Below are positions 9,553 to 18,647 of a stretch of 64,000 nt of DNA, piece after piece. This stretch comes from Candidatus Bathyarchaeota archaeon (GTDB lineage: Archaea; Thermoproteota; CALKCG01; B24; DRYS01), in contig JAGTQC010000005.1 in assembly GCA_018396535.1 (NCBI GenBank), forward strand, positions 1 through 64,000, given 5' to 3'. Every line of letters begins with the position of its first letter. The stretch's first letter is position 1. The notes beneath the pieces are model-generated. The model searched no databases. It saw nothing but the letters and a program-made list of their open reading frames with translations, and was not told where the DNA came from. The position numbers and the translations under genes are program-made.

Positions 9553-9583
9553 TCTGGCCTTACACTTAGATAGGTGTGTATTA

Positions 9584-10789
9584 TTGCGCTACTTACGTAG
9601 AGCTATGCTAATTGCTTTAGCCATTATTCTAATGTTGCTTACGATTCAAGTTTGTAGAAGCATCGAGCTGTATGTGGCCGTATATGGCTTTCCAGAATCC
9701 ATAGCTACAGATAGACTTCTCGAAATAATCTCTTCTAAGAGGATAGACTATACGTTCTATGCTTTAAACTCTACTTCTAATGTCGAGAGGTTTCTGAAAG
9801 TGGTGAATTTGCTAAGAGTTTCAGGTATACCAGATATACCTCATGAAACTTGCTTACTATGCCTACTGAAAGAGGGGGTTACATGGGATGAGCTTGCCCT
9901 CTCCTTCAATACACCTATGGTAGCGGTATTTAGAGATCGGCATCTCGTAGCGATAGGTATAGCTCCAGTAAATGAAGACGATTTATCTAGGCTATTATCA
10001 GTCTGGGATGATGGAGTATTTCTCCCAGTATATACATACCATGGGGATTATATTATCAAGGATCCTGATATAATAACAGAGCTAGAAGAACTTTTACTCG
10101 GTAAGGATTTTAGACGATCGGAGATACCACAATGGATATTTCCATCTATAATCTCATTGGCTGTTGTAGATTCTATAAATCCATGCACGCTCTTCTTATT
10201 CACAGCTATACTACTGTTAGCTGTAGGGTATATCGGTAGAGGTAGAGTATTGTCCATAGGCTTGTCGTTCATAGTAGCTGTATTCGTAGGATATTATCTT
10301 CTAGGACTGAGTTTATCATTCATAATGCCTATCATACCATACTTTAAGTACATCGTAGGCTTAGTAGGTTTAACAACAGGTTTGATGAATATGGCTAGAA
10401 GCTTTGGTAGAAAGTTCAAACCTGGAACCCCAGAGGTTATCAGGAGATTCGTATATAATCTCGTAGGGTTAGCCTATATCAATCCTCTACTATCCTTCAC
10501 ACTAGGATTTATAGTTAGCTTCACTCTCCTACCATGTAGCGGTGGACCATACTTTGTAGGAATAGCTCTACTCTCAAACTTTAGAGAACCTATACATAGA
10601 TATCTACTATTGTTGCTTTATAATACCGTATTCATATCCCCCTTACTGCTCATACTTTTCTTAGCTATATTTTCGAGCAGGTATTACGAGAGATTGAACG
10701 CCATAAGAACGTCGAGTAAAGCTAAAGCTATGCAGATAGCCGGAGGGTTTGTATTAACATCCATATCTATATACTTGATACTCTCCTAG
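9584..10789 (+). CDS. CcdA/DsbD-like membrane protein with N-terminal exported domain
   Basis: The 401-residue protein starts with a signal-like helix (MLIALAIILMLLTIQV) and then about 160 residues predicted outside the membrane, including a CLLC pair near residue 92. A CcdA-type membrane domain of about six helices follows. Its hallmarks are DSINPCTLFLF and LLPCSGGPYFVGI, each with the conserved Pro-Cys that carries electrons across the membrane in CcdA/DsbD. The likely role is delivering reducing equivalents to extracytoplasmic thiols. The start is TTG at 9584 behind TAGGTG; an ATG at 9605 is possible. Confidence 0.8.
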   Translation: MRYLRRAMLIALAIILMLLTIQVCRSIELYVAVYGFPESIATDRLLEIISSKRIDYTFYALNSTSNVERFLKVVNLLRVSGIPDIPHETCLLCLLKEGVTWDELALSFNTPMVAVFRDRHLVAIGIAPVNEDDLSRLLSVWDDGVFLPVYTYHGDYIIKDPDIITELEELLLGKDFRRSEIPQWIFPSIISLAVVDSINPCTLFLFTAILLLAVGYIGRGRVLSIGLSFIVAVFVGYYLLGLSLSFIMPIIPYFKYIVGLVGLTTGLMNMARSFGRKFKPGTPEVIRRFVYNLVGLAYINPLLSFTLGFIVSFTLLPCSGGPYFVGIALLSNFREPIHRYLLLLLYNTVFISPLLLILFLAIFSSRYYERLNAIRTSSKAKAMQIAGGFVLTSISIYLILS

Positions 10790-10874
10790 ATGCTTCTTTG
10801 AAGCTCGAAAATGCTAGCTTAGCTTAATACTTAATTACTACTTTGATAGCGTGAATAGGTTTGGTAGCCTATAG

Positions 10875-12050
10875 GTGTATAGGAGGTTGAATCCTAGGGA
10901 TAGGGCTTTAAGCATGATATACCTTGAAGAAGCTGATAGGGTTGCTGTATCCGAGTATGATATCAATTCTCCTATCGCTTCAGCTTTGATGGGTAGGGAG
11001 GTTATGGTTGGTTATGGAGGTAGGTTTATGGATATATGTTATCGCATGATATACGAGGGTCGTAGAGATGAGCTCGTCGCCAGGATGAAGGTGGATAGGG
11101 TTGAACTATACTCTAAGCTAGGTCTCGATATACTAATGGTCAGACCTGTCTGGGGTAAGAACCCTACTAAGCCTAAGCCTATAGCTCCATATGAATGGGT
11201 TGTAGAAGGGCCCGAGGGCCATTGGTTCCGATACAGATTCGATCCTAAGTATGATTCGATCTCTCAGATCGACTCTAGCATAGCTAGGGGTGGGTTATAT
11301 GCGTTCAGAGATTATGTGGATAAGCTCTGCGAAGAGCCCATAGAGGTTGAGGTTGAAGAGCTTGAGCTCGTAGAGTATGCGGTTAGAACTGTAGGAGAGA
11401 GGATGCTGGTTATGGGTGATGTGGATGGATCCTTCCCGATTGGAGGCTCATGGCTTCACATATTTCTTAAAGCTCTCTACATGGATCCATATACTGTCAG
11501 GAAGTTGCTAGACTATACAACTAAGAGAGCTATAACTTACATAGACGCTATGATAGATATCGGTGTCGAAGCTGTAAGCGGTGGAGCGGATATAGCCTAT
11601 AGTCGTGGACCTTATATGAGTCCTAGGCATTTCAGAGAGTTCATAATGCCTTCCATAAAAGCTCACGTTGATGCATGCCATAGGAGGGGTATCCCATTCC
11701 TAAAACATACTGATGGTAATGTAAATCCGATCATAGAAGATTTCATCGTTGGGACGGGTATAGATGGCTATCTGGCCGTAGAGCCTAGAGCCGGTATGGA
11801 TATAGCTAAGCTTAAAGAAGCCTACGGAGATAGGGTATGCTTCTTCGGAAATATAGATTGCGCCTATACGCTAGTATACGGGTCGGAGGATGATGTTAGA
11901 GGAGAGGTGAGGAGACTCATAGATGTAGCTGCTCATGGAGGAGGGTTGATAGTCGGTTCGAGTAATAGTATTCATAGCTTTGTAAAGCCTACGAATTTCC
12001 TAGCTATGATAGAGGAAGCGAAGAGATATGGCAGATACGGTAGATGGTAG
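10875..12050 (+). CDS. uroporphyrinogen decarboxylase-like protein
   Basis: A second URO-D-superfamily protein, 391 residues, clearly diverged from the one at 7425. It has YMSPRHFREFIMPS and KHTDGNVNPIIEDF. In this HTDG segment an Asp replaces the zinc-ligand Cys of MtaA-type enzymes. It also has the late strand CFFGNIDCAY. Proteins like this are often found beside sugar or aromatic catabolic genes and are presumed methyltransferases or (de)carboxylases. GTG 10875 is used as start; a TTG at 10887 abuts the AGGAGG and is less likely. An enolase-superfamily gene follows after 47 bases. Confidence 0.75.
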   Translation: MYRRLNPRDRALSMIYLEEADRVAVSEYDINSPIASALMGREVMVGYGGRFMDICYRMIYEGRRDELVARMKVDRVELYSKLGLDILMVRPVWGKNPTKPKPIAPYEWVVEGPEGHWFRYRFDPKYDSISQIDSSIARGGLYAFRDYVDKLCEEPIEVEVEELELVEYAVRTVGERMLVMGDVDGSFPIGGSWLHIFLKALYMDPYTVRKLLDYTTKRAITYIDAMIDIGVEAVSGGADIAYSRGPYMSPRHFREFIMPSIKAHVDACHRRGIPFLKHTDGNVNPIIEDFIVGTGIDGYLAVEPRAGMDIAKLKEAYGDRVCFFGNIDCAYTLVYGSEDDVRGEVRRLIDVAAHGGGLIVGSSNSIHSFVKPTNFLAMIEEAKRYGRYGRW

Positions 12051-12097
12051 ATCTACTCTTAAAATACTTATATCGGCTAGCCTAGTATTCTACCGTT

Positions 12098-13465
12098 ATG
12101 ATGAATTCGGATATACGTATCGAGAAGTTTGAATTATCCTATAGATCGTACAAGCTCCGTATACCCCTAAAGTTCGGTTCTGTGATAGTGGATGAATCTG
12201 TTTCACTTATAGTTAAAGCTCTAGTGAGGAATAGGATTGGTTACGAAGCGGTAGGTTTAGGTTCCATGCCTCTTTTTTGTGAATGGGCATTCCCAAATCC
12301 AAGAGTTGAATATGAGGATAAGCTTGAAGCTATGAAGATCGTAGCTGAACGTTATGCTAAACTCGTAGAGGATGAAAGTAGGAGAGGTGTATATAGGCAT
12401 CCGGTAGACTGGTTCATAAGCTTCGAAAGCGAGGTAGCTAGGATAGCTTCTTCAGTATCTAAAGATTTGAAACTTAAAATCCAGCTTCCTATTCTTGCAG
12501 CTTTAGTAGCTATATCGCCTATAGATGCTGCGATCCACGATGGTTTTGGAAAAGTTAACGGTGTATGTAGTTATGATGGATATAGTCCTAAGTTTATGGA
12601 GAGGGATCTAAGCTTCTACCTAGGATCTAGGTTCAAGGGTAAGTATATATCGGATTACATAAAATCTAGGTACGATAGTAGGCTGCCTGTATTCCACCTA
12701 GTCGGTGGCCTCGATAAACTTACTAGAGATGAAATAGGGCCTGACGATCCTAGGGATGGCTTCCCTGTAAGTTTAGAAGAGTGGATAGAGAGGGATGGTG
12801 TCTTCTGTTTTAAAGTCAAGCTTACAGGTATAGATATAGATTGGGATGTGAATAGGACTATAGCTGTAGCCGAGATAGCATCGGAAACTCTCAAAGCTAA
12901 AGGATTCAGCGAATATTATCTATCGGTGGATTCGAATGAGATGCATAATTCTCCAGATGATGTATTAGAGTATCTAGCGAAGGTTAAATCGAAGGCTCCA
13001 GATGTCTTCGATAGGATACTCTACATAGAGCAACCAGTTAGTAGGGATATAGCTAGCCATAGATTCGATATGAGACCTGTATCGCAGATTAAACCTGTAC
13101 TCGTAGATGAAGGTGCTACTAGTCTAGAAAGCTTCGATCTAGCTATAAGCTTAGGTTGGAGTGGTATCGCTTTGAAGACGTGTAAATGTCATAGCTCTGC
13201 ACTCCTCATGGTAGCCAAATCCGAAGAGCTGGGTATCCCGTATAGTGTACAAGATCTTACATGCCCTGGTTTAGCCTTAGTACATTCTGCCGGATTCGCA
13301 GCTAGGATTACCCCAATAAAAGGATTCGAGTATAACGCTAGACAGTATTTACCTCTAGCCTTTCCCGAGGTTCAGGAGAGATATCCTGAAATCTTCAAGG
13401 TTAAGGATGGCTACATAGAGACCGAGAGATTAAACGGTATGCTCGGTCTAGGTTTATACTTGTAG
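12098..13465 (+). CDS. enolase superfamily enzyme (sugar-acid dehydratase-like)
   Basis: A 455-residue member of the enolase/mandelate racemase superfamily. The barrel shows KVKLTG (general base Lys), the three metal ligands in order (Asp in SVDSNEM, Glu in YIEQPV, Asp-Glu in LVDEGAT) and a later ALKTCKCHS strand. The family abstracts a proton alpha to a carboxylate, commonly dehydrating sugar acids. It is longer than typical members, with an insertion between the capping domain and barrel (about 150-220). A TACTTATATCGG element near -26 of the ATG suggests a leaderless transcript. The neighbouring sugar isomerase and URO-D-like genes suggest one pathway; the substrate is unknown. Confidence 0.8.
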   Translation: MMNSDIRIEKFELSYRSYKLRIPLKFGSVIVDESVSLIVKALVRNRIGYEAVGLGSMPLFCEWAFPNPRVEYEDKLEAMKIVAERYAKLVEDESRRGVYRHPVDWFISFESEVARIASSVSKDLKLKIQLPILAALVAISPIDAAIHDGFGKVNGVCSYDGYSPKFMERDLSFYLGSRFKGKYISDYIKSRYDSRLPVFHLVGGLDKLTRDEIGPDDPRDGFPVSLEEWIERDGVFCFKVKLTGIDIDWDVNRTIAVAEIASETLKAKGFSEYYLSVDSNEMHNSPDDVLEYLAKVKSKAPDVFDRILYIEQPVSRDIASHRFDMRPVSQIKPVLVDEGATSLESFDLAISLGWSGIALKTCKCHSSALLMVAKSEELGIPYSVQDLTCPGLALVHSAGFAARITPIKGFEYNARQYLPLAFPEVQERYPEIFKVKDGYIETERLNGMLGLGLYL

Positions 13466-13586
13466 TCATCAGTAGATCTGTAGAAGCTACGATAATCCTT
13501 GTAGCATAGAAATCGTACGGTTAATTTCGTTCGATCTCTGCTAAATAGTTATATCGCAGGTTAAAGCCAATCTAAAGCTCGGGATA

Positions 13587-15224
13587 ATGGCTATACTCAG
13601 ACACTGGGTTGTAAGCATAGCGGATAGAATTGAAAAATACTGGTCTGATGAACGCAAGCCTATCCTAGTATGTAATGGAGGGCTCTCTGTTTCAGGCCTT
13701 CAGCATGTCGGTAGGCTTAGAGGTGAGATTATACTCGTAGAAGCTGTTCGTAGAGTACTAGAGGATAGAGGGTGGAAGACTAGGCATATACTGGTGTTAT
13801 ACACGCAGGATCCATGGAAGGGTAAGGATGCTCAGCTTAAAGTCTTTAAAGATGCTAACGCTAACCGCTATATTGGATGGCGTCTAGTAGATGTACCAGA
13901 TCCATATGGATGCTGCGATAACTGGGTTGAACATTACTGGATGGATTTCGGACCGTATATAAAAGACTTCTCTGAAGATGTAGAGGTATATACAACCACA
14001 GACCTATACAGGATGGATTCTATGAAGAAGATCATAGGTGAGATAATAGATAGGCGTAGGAGTGTCGTAGAGGTATTGAATAAGTTTAGAGGTAGGAATC
14101 CATTCCCAGATTCATGGATGCCCTTCGAGCCTCTCTGTGAAAATTGTAAACGTATAGATTCATCTGAAGCTATCCATATAGATCTAGACTCATATAGAGT
14201 TCTATATAGGTGTAGGTTCTGTGGCTATGAAGGTGTATCGTCGATGGAGAATGGCAAATTATACTGGAGACTTGAATGGCCAGCTATATGGAAGGCTTTA
14301 GATGTAGGCTTCGAACCATACGGTAAAGATCATGCTACTCCAGGTGGCTCTAGAGATTCCTGTATAGAGATAGCTAGAGAGATACTGCGATTTAAGCCAC
14401 CGTTCGGTATACCTTATGAATGGGTTGGGTATACTGTTAAAGGTAGAGATCTAGGTGATATGGGTAGTAGCGATTTCATAGGATTTACCCCTAGAGAATG
14501 GCTTATGGTAGCTGAACCAGAAGTTCTCAGATTCTACTTCCTAGTAAACGAGCCTATGAAGAGAGTGGTCTTAAGCTTGGATCAGATCTATAGGTATGTA
14601 GACCTATACGATCGTGCTGAACGCATCTTCTTCGATGTAGAGAGCTTAGATAATAAGGATGAGCTCTTACTCATAAAGGAGAGTTATCTATTATCTACAA
14701 GATTCAATCCTCCCCCACGCTTACCATTCCAGCTTCCATATCTTCACGCCGTACTTCTAGTTCAAGTCCTACCAGTAGAGGATAGAGTCGAAGCAGCTAT
14801 CCAGAGATTGAAATCTACAGGTATACTTAACTATGAACTTGAATCCTGGGAGATCGATAAGTTAAAGGTTAGACTTATATGTGCCGATAACTGGCTTAAA
14901 CTCTGTGCGCCCGATGAATTTAAAGTAAAGCTTCTTGAATACATACCTGAAGATATAGCTAGGAATCTAGATGATAGAGATAGATACCTACTCAGAATAC
15001 TGCTAGATACCCTTTCCGTCTGTGTATGGAGTGAGCAGGGTATAAAGGATGCTATGAAGAGCCTCACATCGAAACTTAGTAGAAGCGATCAGGAGAAGCT
15101 ATTTAAATCGCTCTACCTTATACTATTCGGTAAACCTTATGGTCCTAGAATAGCTCCATTCCTCTCCCTCATGAGTAGAGATGTTATACTATCTAGACTT
15201 AAGTCAGCTGTAGAATATCCGTAA
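13587..15224 (+). CDS. lysS: lysyl-tRNA synthetase, class I
   Basis: A 545-residue class I LysRS, the archaeal form that charges tRNA-Lys with a Rossmann fold instead of the class II fold. The HIGH-like motif is GLQHVG near residue 36. A four-cysteine zinc module (CENC ... CRFC) lies around residues 187-212. The KMSKS equivalent is DMGSS near 295, a degenerate version. The C-terminal helical anticodon-binding region is present to full length. The ATG at 13587 follows GCTCGGGATA, and the methionine aminopeptidase gene comes 13 bases after the stop. Confidence 0.93.
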   Translation: MAILRHWVVSIADRIEKYWSDERKPILVCNGGLSVSGLQHVGRLRGEIILVEAVRRVLEDRGWKTRHILVLYTQDPWKGKDAQLKVFKDANANRYIGWRLVDVPDPYGCCDNWVEHYWMDFGPYIKDFSEDVEVYTTTDLYRMDSMKKIIGEIIDRRRSVVEVLNKFRGRNPFPDSWMPFEPLCENCKRIDSSEAIHIDLDSYRVLYRCRFCGYEGVSSMENGKLYWRLEWPAIWKALDVGFEPYGKDHATPGGSRDSCIEIAREILRFKPPFGIPYEWVGYTVKGRDLGDMGSSDFIGFTPREWLMVAEPEVLRFYFLVNEPMKRVVLSLDQIYRYVDLYDRAERIFFDVESLDNKDELLLIKESYLLSTRFNPPPRLPFQLPYLHAVLLVQVLPVEDRVEAAIQRLKSTGILNYELESWEIDKLKVRLICADNWLKLCAPDEFKVKLLEYIPEDIARNLDDRDRYLLRILLDTLSVCVWSEQGIKDAMKSLTSKLSRSDQEKLFKSLYLILFGKPYGPRIAPFLSLMSRDVILSRLKSAVEYP

Positions 15225-15237
15225 TACTGGGTGATAT

Positions 15238-16152
15238 GTGATGGTGGATGAAGAGGTTTTTGAATGCTATGTTAAAGCTGGTAGGATTGTAGCTAGCATT
15301 CTTAGCGATGCTCATAGGATCATTCGTGTTGGACGTAGGCTAATCGATATATGTGAAGAAGTTGAGAGTACTATAAGGAATAGAGGCGGCAACCCCGCCT
15401 TCCCATGCAATATATGTATAGACCATATAGCTGCGCACTATACGTCGCCACTAGGAGATTATATTAGTATCCCTGATGGAAGTCTAGTTAAGCTAGATGT
15501 AGGTGTACATATCGATGGATATATAGCGGATGGAGCTGTAACAGTATGCTTTGATGATAGATACGAGAAGCTTGTAGAATCTGTAGAGGAGGCTCTTGAT
15601 AAAGCAGTTAAGCTTATGAAACCTAATGTAAAGGTTTCCGAGGTAGGTGCTATCATCCAGCGGGTTATAAGGGATAGAGGGTTTAAACCCATAGCAAACC
15701 TTACAGGTCATGAGATCGATAGGTTTAATCTCCATGCAGGCCTATCCATACCAAACATAGAGGTAGGTACTGGAAGACTTAAGGATGGCTCTGTGTATGC
15801 CGTAGAACCCTTTGCTACAGTATCTAACTCCATAGGCTCTGTCGTATCTAGCGGAGATGCATATATATTCCGTTGTCAACACACCCGTATATCTGGGAAG
15901 AATGACGAAACGTATAGACTCATGAACATACTCTACTCGAACTTCTACTCTCTTCCATTCGCTGAGAGATGGGTGCTCGAGATGAGTGTAGAAGGTTTAG
16001 ATGTAAGCTCTGTATGGAGAAATCTTAAAAAGGATAGGAAGCTGATCTTCCGGTATCCTGTTTTAGTGGAAGCTGGGAGGGGTCTAGTTGCTCAATCAGA
16101 GCATACGATCCTCATACTAGACGGTGAGCCGTACGTATTAACAGGTCTTTAA
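15238..16152 (+). CDS. map: methionine aminopeptidase, type II
   Basis: A 304-residue type II (archaeal/eukaryotic) MetAP that removes the initiator methionine. Metal ligands are visible: the two Asp in KLDVGVHIDGYIADGAVTV, His in LTGHEIDRF, Glu in YAVEPFATV and the final Glu in AQSEHTILI. The helical insert typical of type II enzymes is present after residue 180. The start is GTG 15238 or ATG 15241; a GGTGAT at 15227 serves either. It probably forms an operon with lysS. Confidence 0.93.
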   Translation: MMVDEEVFECYVKAGRIVASILSDAHRIIRVGRRLIDICEEVESTIRNRGGNPAFPCNICIDHIAAHYTSPLGDYISIPDGSLVKLDVGVHIDGYIADGAVTVCFDDRYEKLVESVEEALDKAVKLMKPNVKVSEVGAIIQRVIRDRGFKPIANLTGHEIDRFNLHAGLSIPNIEVGTGRLKDGSVYAVEPFATVSNSIGSVVSSGDAYIFRCQHTRISGKNDETYRLMNILYSNFYSLPFAERWVLEMSVEGLDVSSVWRNLKKDRKLIFRYPVLVEAGRGLVAQSEHTILILDGEPYVLTGL

Positions 16153-16160
16153 TATATCAA

Positions 16161-16568
16161 TTACTTCTTACCTACAACCTCAGGGTATATCTCGGTTACC
16201 ACAACTTTCTTACCGCAGACCGGGCATTCACCGTGCTCCTTCAAAACATAGTCTCCATAGCTATACTCTCTCTTGTTCCTATAATCGCATGATATACACT
16301 CTACTACCGTCACCATCTTTCTAAGCTCTCTTCGTCTAATAAGCCCCGGTCTCTTCATATATACGCTAAGCATGTAGAGTGAGAGAGCGAGTCCTACAAC
16401 TCCTGTGAGCAGTAGGCTAAACCCCCTTTCATACTGGTAAAAGCTGTAAGCTTGAATAGCCTGGATAAGGAATAATATCGAGAATAATAATATTATCACA
16501 GATATCAGCAAGTATACTGCTAACACTATGTTTCTATTCCTATTGCCCGATGCCGACAGTATTCCCAA
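16161..16568 (-). CDS. small membrane protein with C-terminal zinc ribbon
   Basis: A 135-residue protein with two hydrophobic helices (about 15-37 and 50-68). A basic linker follows, then a zinc ribbon formed by CISC near 92 and CPVCGKK near 117. No function can be assigned; the ribbon suggests a cytosolic nucleic-acid- or protein-binding face. The TTG start lies inside the 3' end of the DUF1512 gene (29-base overlap), so the two are co-transcribed and likely act together. Confidence 0.75.
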   Translation of the reverse strand: MGILSASGNRNRNIVLAVYLLISVIILLFSILFLIQAIQAYSFYQYERGFSLLLTGVVGLALSLYMLSVYMKRPGLIRRRELRKMVTVVECISCDYRNKREYSYGDYVLKEHGECPVCGKKVVVTEIYPEVVGKK

Positions 16569-17670
16569 CCCCCACTATTATACCATAACCGCCTACAGGA
16601 ATCTTTTCCCTTATAATCCTCTTTATCCTCTCGATAGCTTCGTAGACTCCATCGTATATCTTCCTATTCATAGGCGATATCGCCTCTTTAAGCGATTGCT
16701 TAATAACCACGGCGTAAAGAGGTATACCATACTTCTTCGCAACCTCCTCTATCCTAAACTTCTCCACGCCTATACCTCCTATAGCAGCTCCTACACCTTC
16801 CGCTACCTCTCCGGTTTCTTCACCTTCAAGTTTTAAGGCTGCATCAACCATAACTATGATCGAGGGCCTCCTACCATATTCTTCTATTAGCCTAGCTATA
16901 GCTTGATCAGGTTTACCAACATTACCTCCAGGCCCCTCAGCTTTTATAACTGATACAGTTCTCCCATCGATTATCACATCGGCATATACCGTATCTTTAG
17001 CTATCCTATGCTTCTCAGCTCCATACATAAACCTAGCTGCTACCAGAGCTCCAGCTCCATCGCCTATCGGTTGACAGTTCTCGAAAGCAGTTAAAGCCCC
17101 CATAAGCGCCTCCGCTTCCTGTAGTATGAATGGTAGCTGCGCTTCTAACTGGTACACGATGAATATACTCTTAGTCTTCTTACCGAACTCGTAAAAGTGT
17201 CTGACAATTCTATAGATTTGATCCATCGATATACCTATCTCGATTACATTCTCTATATTGCTTATCTGGATAGGGTTAGCTTTGGATGCTATAGCTGCAA
17301 CCTCCTCTCTTATACGTTCATCTCTCAAATTGAGTATATGCTCTATCTTACCTACTATCCCTGTAGGATCTAGACTCGTAGGCTGTATCCAAAAGTATTG
17401 GAGTATTCTATCGAGTATAGGCTCAACATCGCTTCTATCAGAATACTCCTTAAGATATCTTACAGCGTGTATCCTAGCTTCATCACGCATCCTTCTAAGC
17501 CTTTCCACAGATAGACTTATATTCTTAAGCATCATCCACGCTTGGATCTTCTGACCGTAAGTCATCATAACGATAAAGAACGTTAAAAAGACTATCTGGA
17601 GAACAGTGGATATATTGTCTCCTTCACCTCCAACTCCTATCTCAGATAGAACCAGTTGAATACTTAACAA
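16540..17670 (-). CDS. DUF1512 family protein
   Basis: This 376-residue protein matches the archaea-specific DUF1512 family. An N-terminal membrane helix (about 21-40) is followed by YGQKIQAWMMLKN, a helical middle and a C-terminal domain with the conserved glycine-rich segments EGPGGNVGKPDQAI and AEGVGAAIGGIG. The biochemical role is unknown. The start shown is TTG 17670; the residues before the membrane helix are unusual for the family, so a start closer to the helix is possible. The downstream zinc-ribbon gene overlaps its end. Confidence 0.8.
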   Translation of the reverse strand: MLSIQLVLSEIGVGGEGDNISTVLQIVFLTFFIVMMTYGQKIQAWMMLKNISLSVERLRRMRDEARIHAVRYLKEYSDRSDVEPILDRILQYFWIQPTSLDPTGIVGKIEHILNLRDERIREEVAAIASKANPIQISNIENVIEIGISMDQIYRIVRHFYEFGKKTKSIFIVYQLEAQLPFILQEAEALMGALTAFENCQPIGDGAGALVAARFMYGAEKHRIAKDTVYADVIIDGRTVSVIKAEGPGGNVGKPDQAIARLIEEYGRRPSIIVMVDAALKLEGEETGEVAEGVGAAIGGIGVEKFRIEEVAKKYGIPLYAVVIKQSLKEAISPMNRKIYDGVYEAIERIKRIIREKIPVGGYGIIVGVGNTVGIGQ

Positions 17671-17744
17671 CTCTTTATCAGACTTGGAAAACCTAAATCT
17701 CTATAATAAACTTTACCGTATGCATCGCTATATGATAGGTTTTA

Positions 17745-17871
17745 GGGGGCTACCAGCATTCCTCAGCTCTCATGGGCTCCCGCACCATGGAGCTGAGGAA
17801 CGTAGCGTGGTTTCACTTCCGCGTTCGGAACGAGTGCGGGTGGATCCCACGCCCTATGGCCGGCGGCCCCC
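17745..17871 (-). rRNA. rrf: 5S ribosomal RNA
   Basis: The minus strand reads a complete 5S rRNA. It opens GGGGGCCGCCGGCCATAGGG. The conserved GTTCCGAACGCGGAAG of loop C follows, then the loop E/helix IV arm closed by CCTCAGCTC and GAGCTGAGG, and the end GCTGGTAGCCCCC. The terminal stem GGGGGC/GCCCCC pairs perfectly, which sets the ends to within a few bases; length is 127. It is not next to 16S or 23S genes, as is common in Thermoproteota. Confidence 0.95.
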
Positions 17872-17893
17872 AGATGTTCAGAGCATCCTCTCC

Positions 17894-17904
17894 TCTTTAT
17901 TAAC
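17894..17904 (-). promoter_or_regulatory. TATA box of the 5S rRNA gene
   Basis: On the minus strand CGTTAATAAAG lies about 28 bases before the first base of the 5S rRNA. This is the expected distance for an archaeal TATA element. The rest of the 17671-17981 gap holds only the 5S gene and its promoter. Confidence 0.5.
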
Positions 17905-17981
17905 GTTACCCCAGTATAATATCCATGCTTCTAGTAGAGGTCACGTTTAAATAGGCTGGACTACGATCTCGGTATCTAGCT

Positions 17982-18632
17982 ATGAGCGTATCTATTTTTA
18001 GCGAAGAGGAGTTGAGATATGAGATAATCAGGGTTATGAAAGCTCTATACGATAGAGGTTTAGTATCAGCTCTAGGTGGTAATGTTAGTGCTAGGATACC
18101 TGGATCTGATACCGTATGGATAACGCCTAGCGGTGTATTCAAGGGGGATCTTAAACTAGATGATCTCGTAAAGATAAATCTAGATGGTGAAGTTATCGAG
18201 GGGTTTATGAAACCCTCTGTCGAATGGCCTATGCATACAGCTATATATCGTGTAAGACCTGATATAAACGCTGTTATACATGCTCACAATCCTATAACAA
18301 CTGGTCTCGCTCTTGCAGGTATAGAACTAAAGCCTATAACCGTGGAAGCGGTCGTAACGCTTAGAAGCGTCCCTGTCATTCCGTTCGCATATCCTGGGAC
18401 AGATGAGCTAGCTAAGCTTGTAGCTGAGAGGGTTAAAGGTGTTAGAGCACTGATACTGCAGAATCATGGTGTAGTAGCTTTAGGATACAACCTAGTAGAA
18501 GCTGAAGCTATAGTCGAGACGTTAGAAGAGGTTGCTCTAACTCAACTCGTAGCTATGCTAGCTAGTGGTGGTAGGGAGATTCCGATGATACCTGAGAGGG
18601 ATCGTGAACTTATCTCTAAGCTATACTTCTAG
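17982..18632 (+). CDS. class II aldolase (fuculose-1-phosphate aldolase-like)
   Basis: A 216-residue class II aldolase/adducin family protein. The phosphate-binding loop LGGNVSAR and PSGVFKG, the catalytic Glu in KPSVEWPMH and the zinc histidines in IHAHNP and LQNHGVV are all present. The family splits fuculose-, rhamnulose- or ribulose-1-phosphate into dihydroxyacetone phosphate and an aldehyde. The gene lies 15 bases before an aldehyde ferredoxin oxidoreductase, suggesting that the aldehyde product is oxidised by that enzyme. This coupling is inferred. Confidence 0.88.
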   Translation: MSVSIFSEEELRYEIIRVMKALYDRGLVSALGGNVSARIPGSDTVWITPSGVFKGDLKLDDLVKINLDGEVIEGFMKPSVEWPMHTAIYRVRPDINAVIHAHNPITTGLALAGIELKPITVEAVVTLRSVPVIPFAYPGTDELAKLVAERVKGVRALILQNHGVVALGYNLVEAEAIVETLEEVALTQLVAMLASGGREIPMIPERDRELISKLYF

Positions 18633-18647
18633 GTGGGATTCTAGTTT

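Noticed and set aside
17684..17950. 88-codon plus-strand frame over the 5S region
   Set aside because: The sequence is a complete 5S rRNA on the opposite strand; the frame is incidental.
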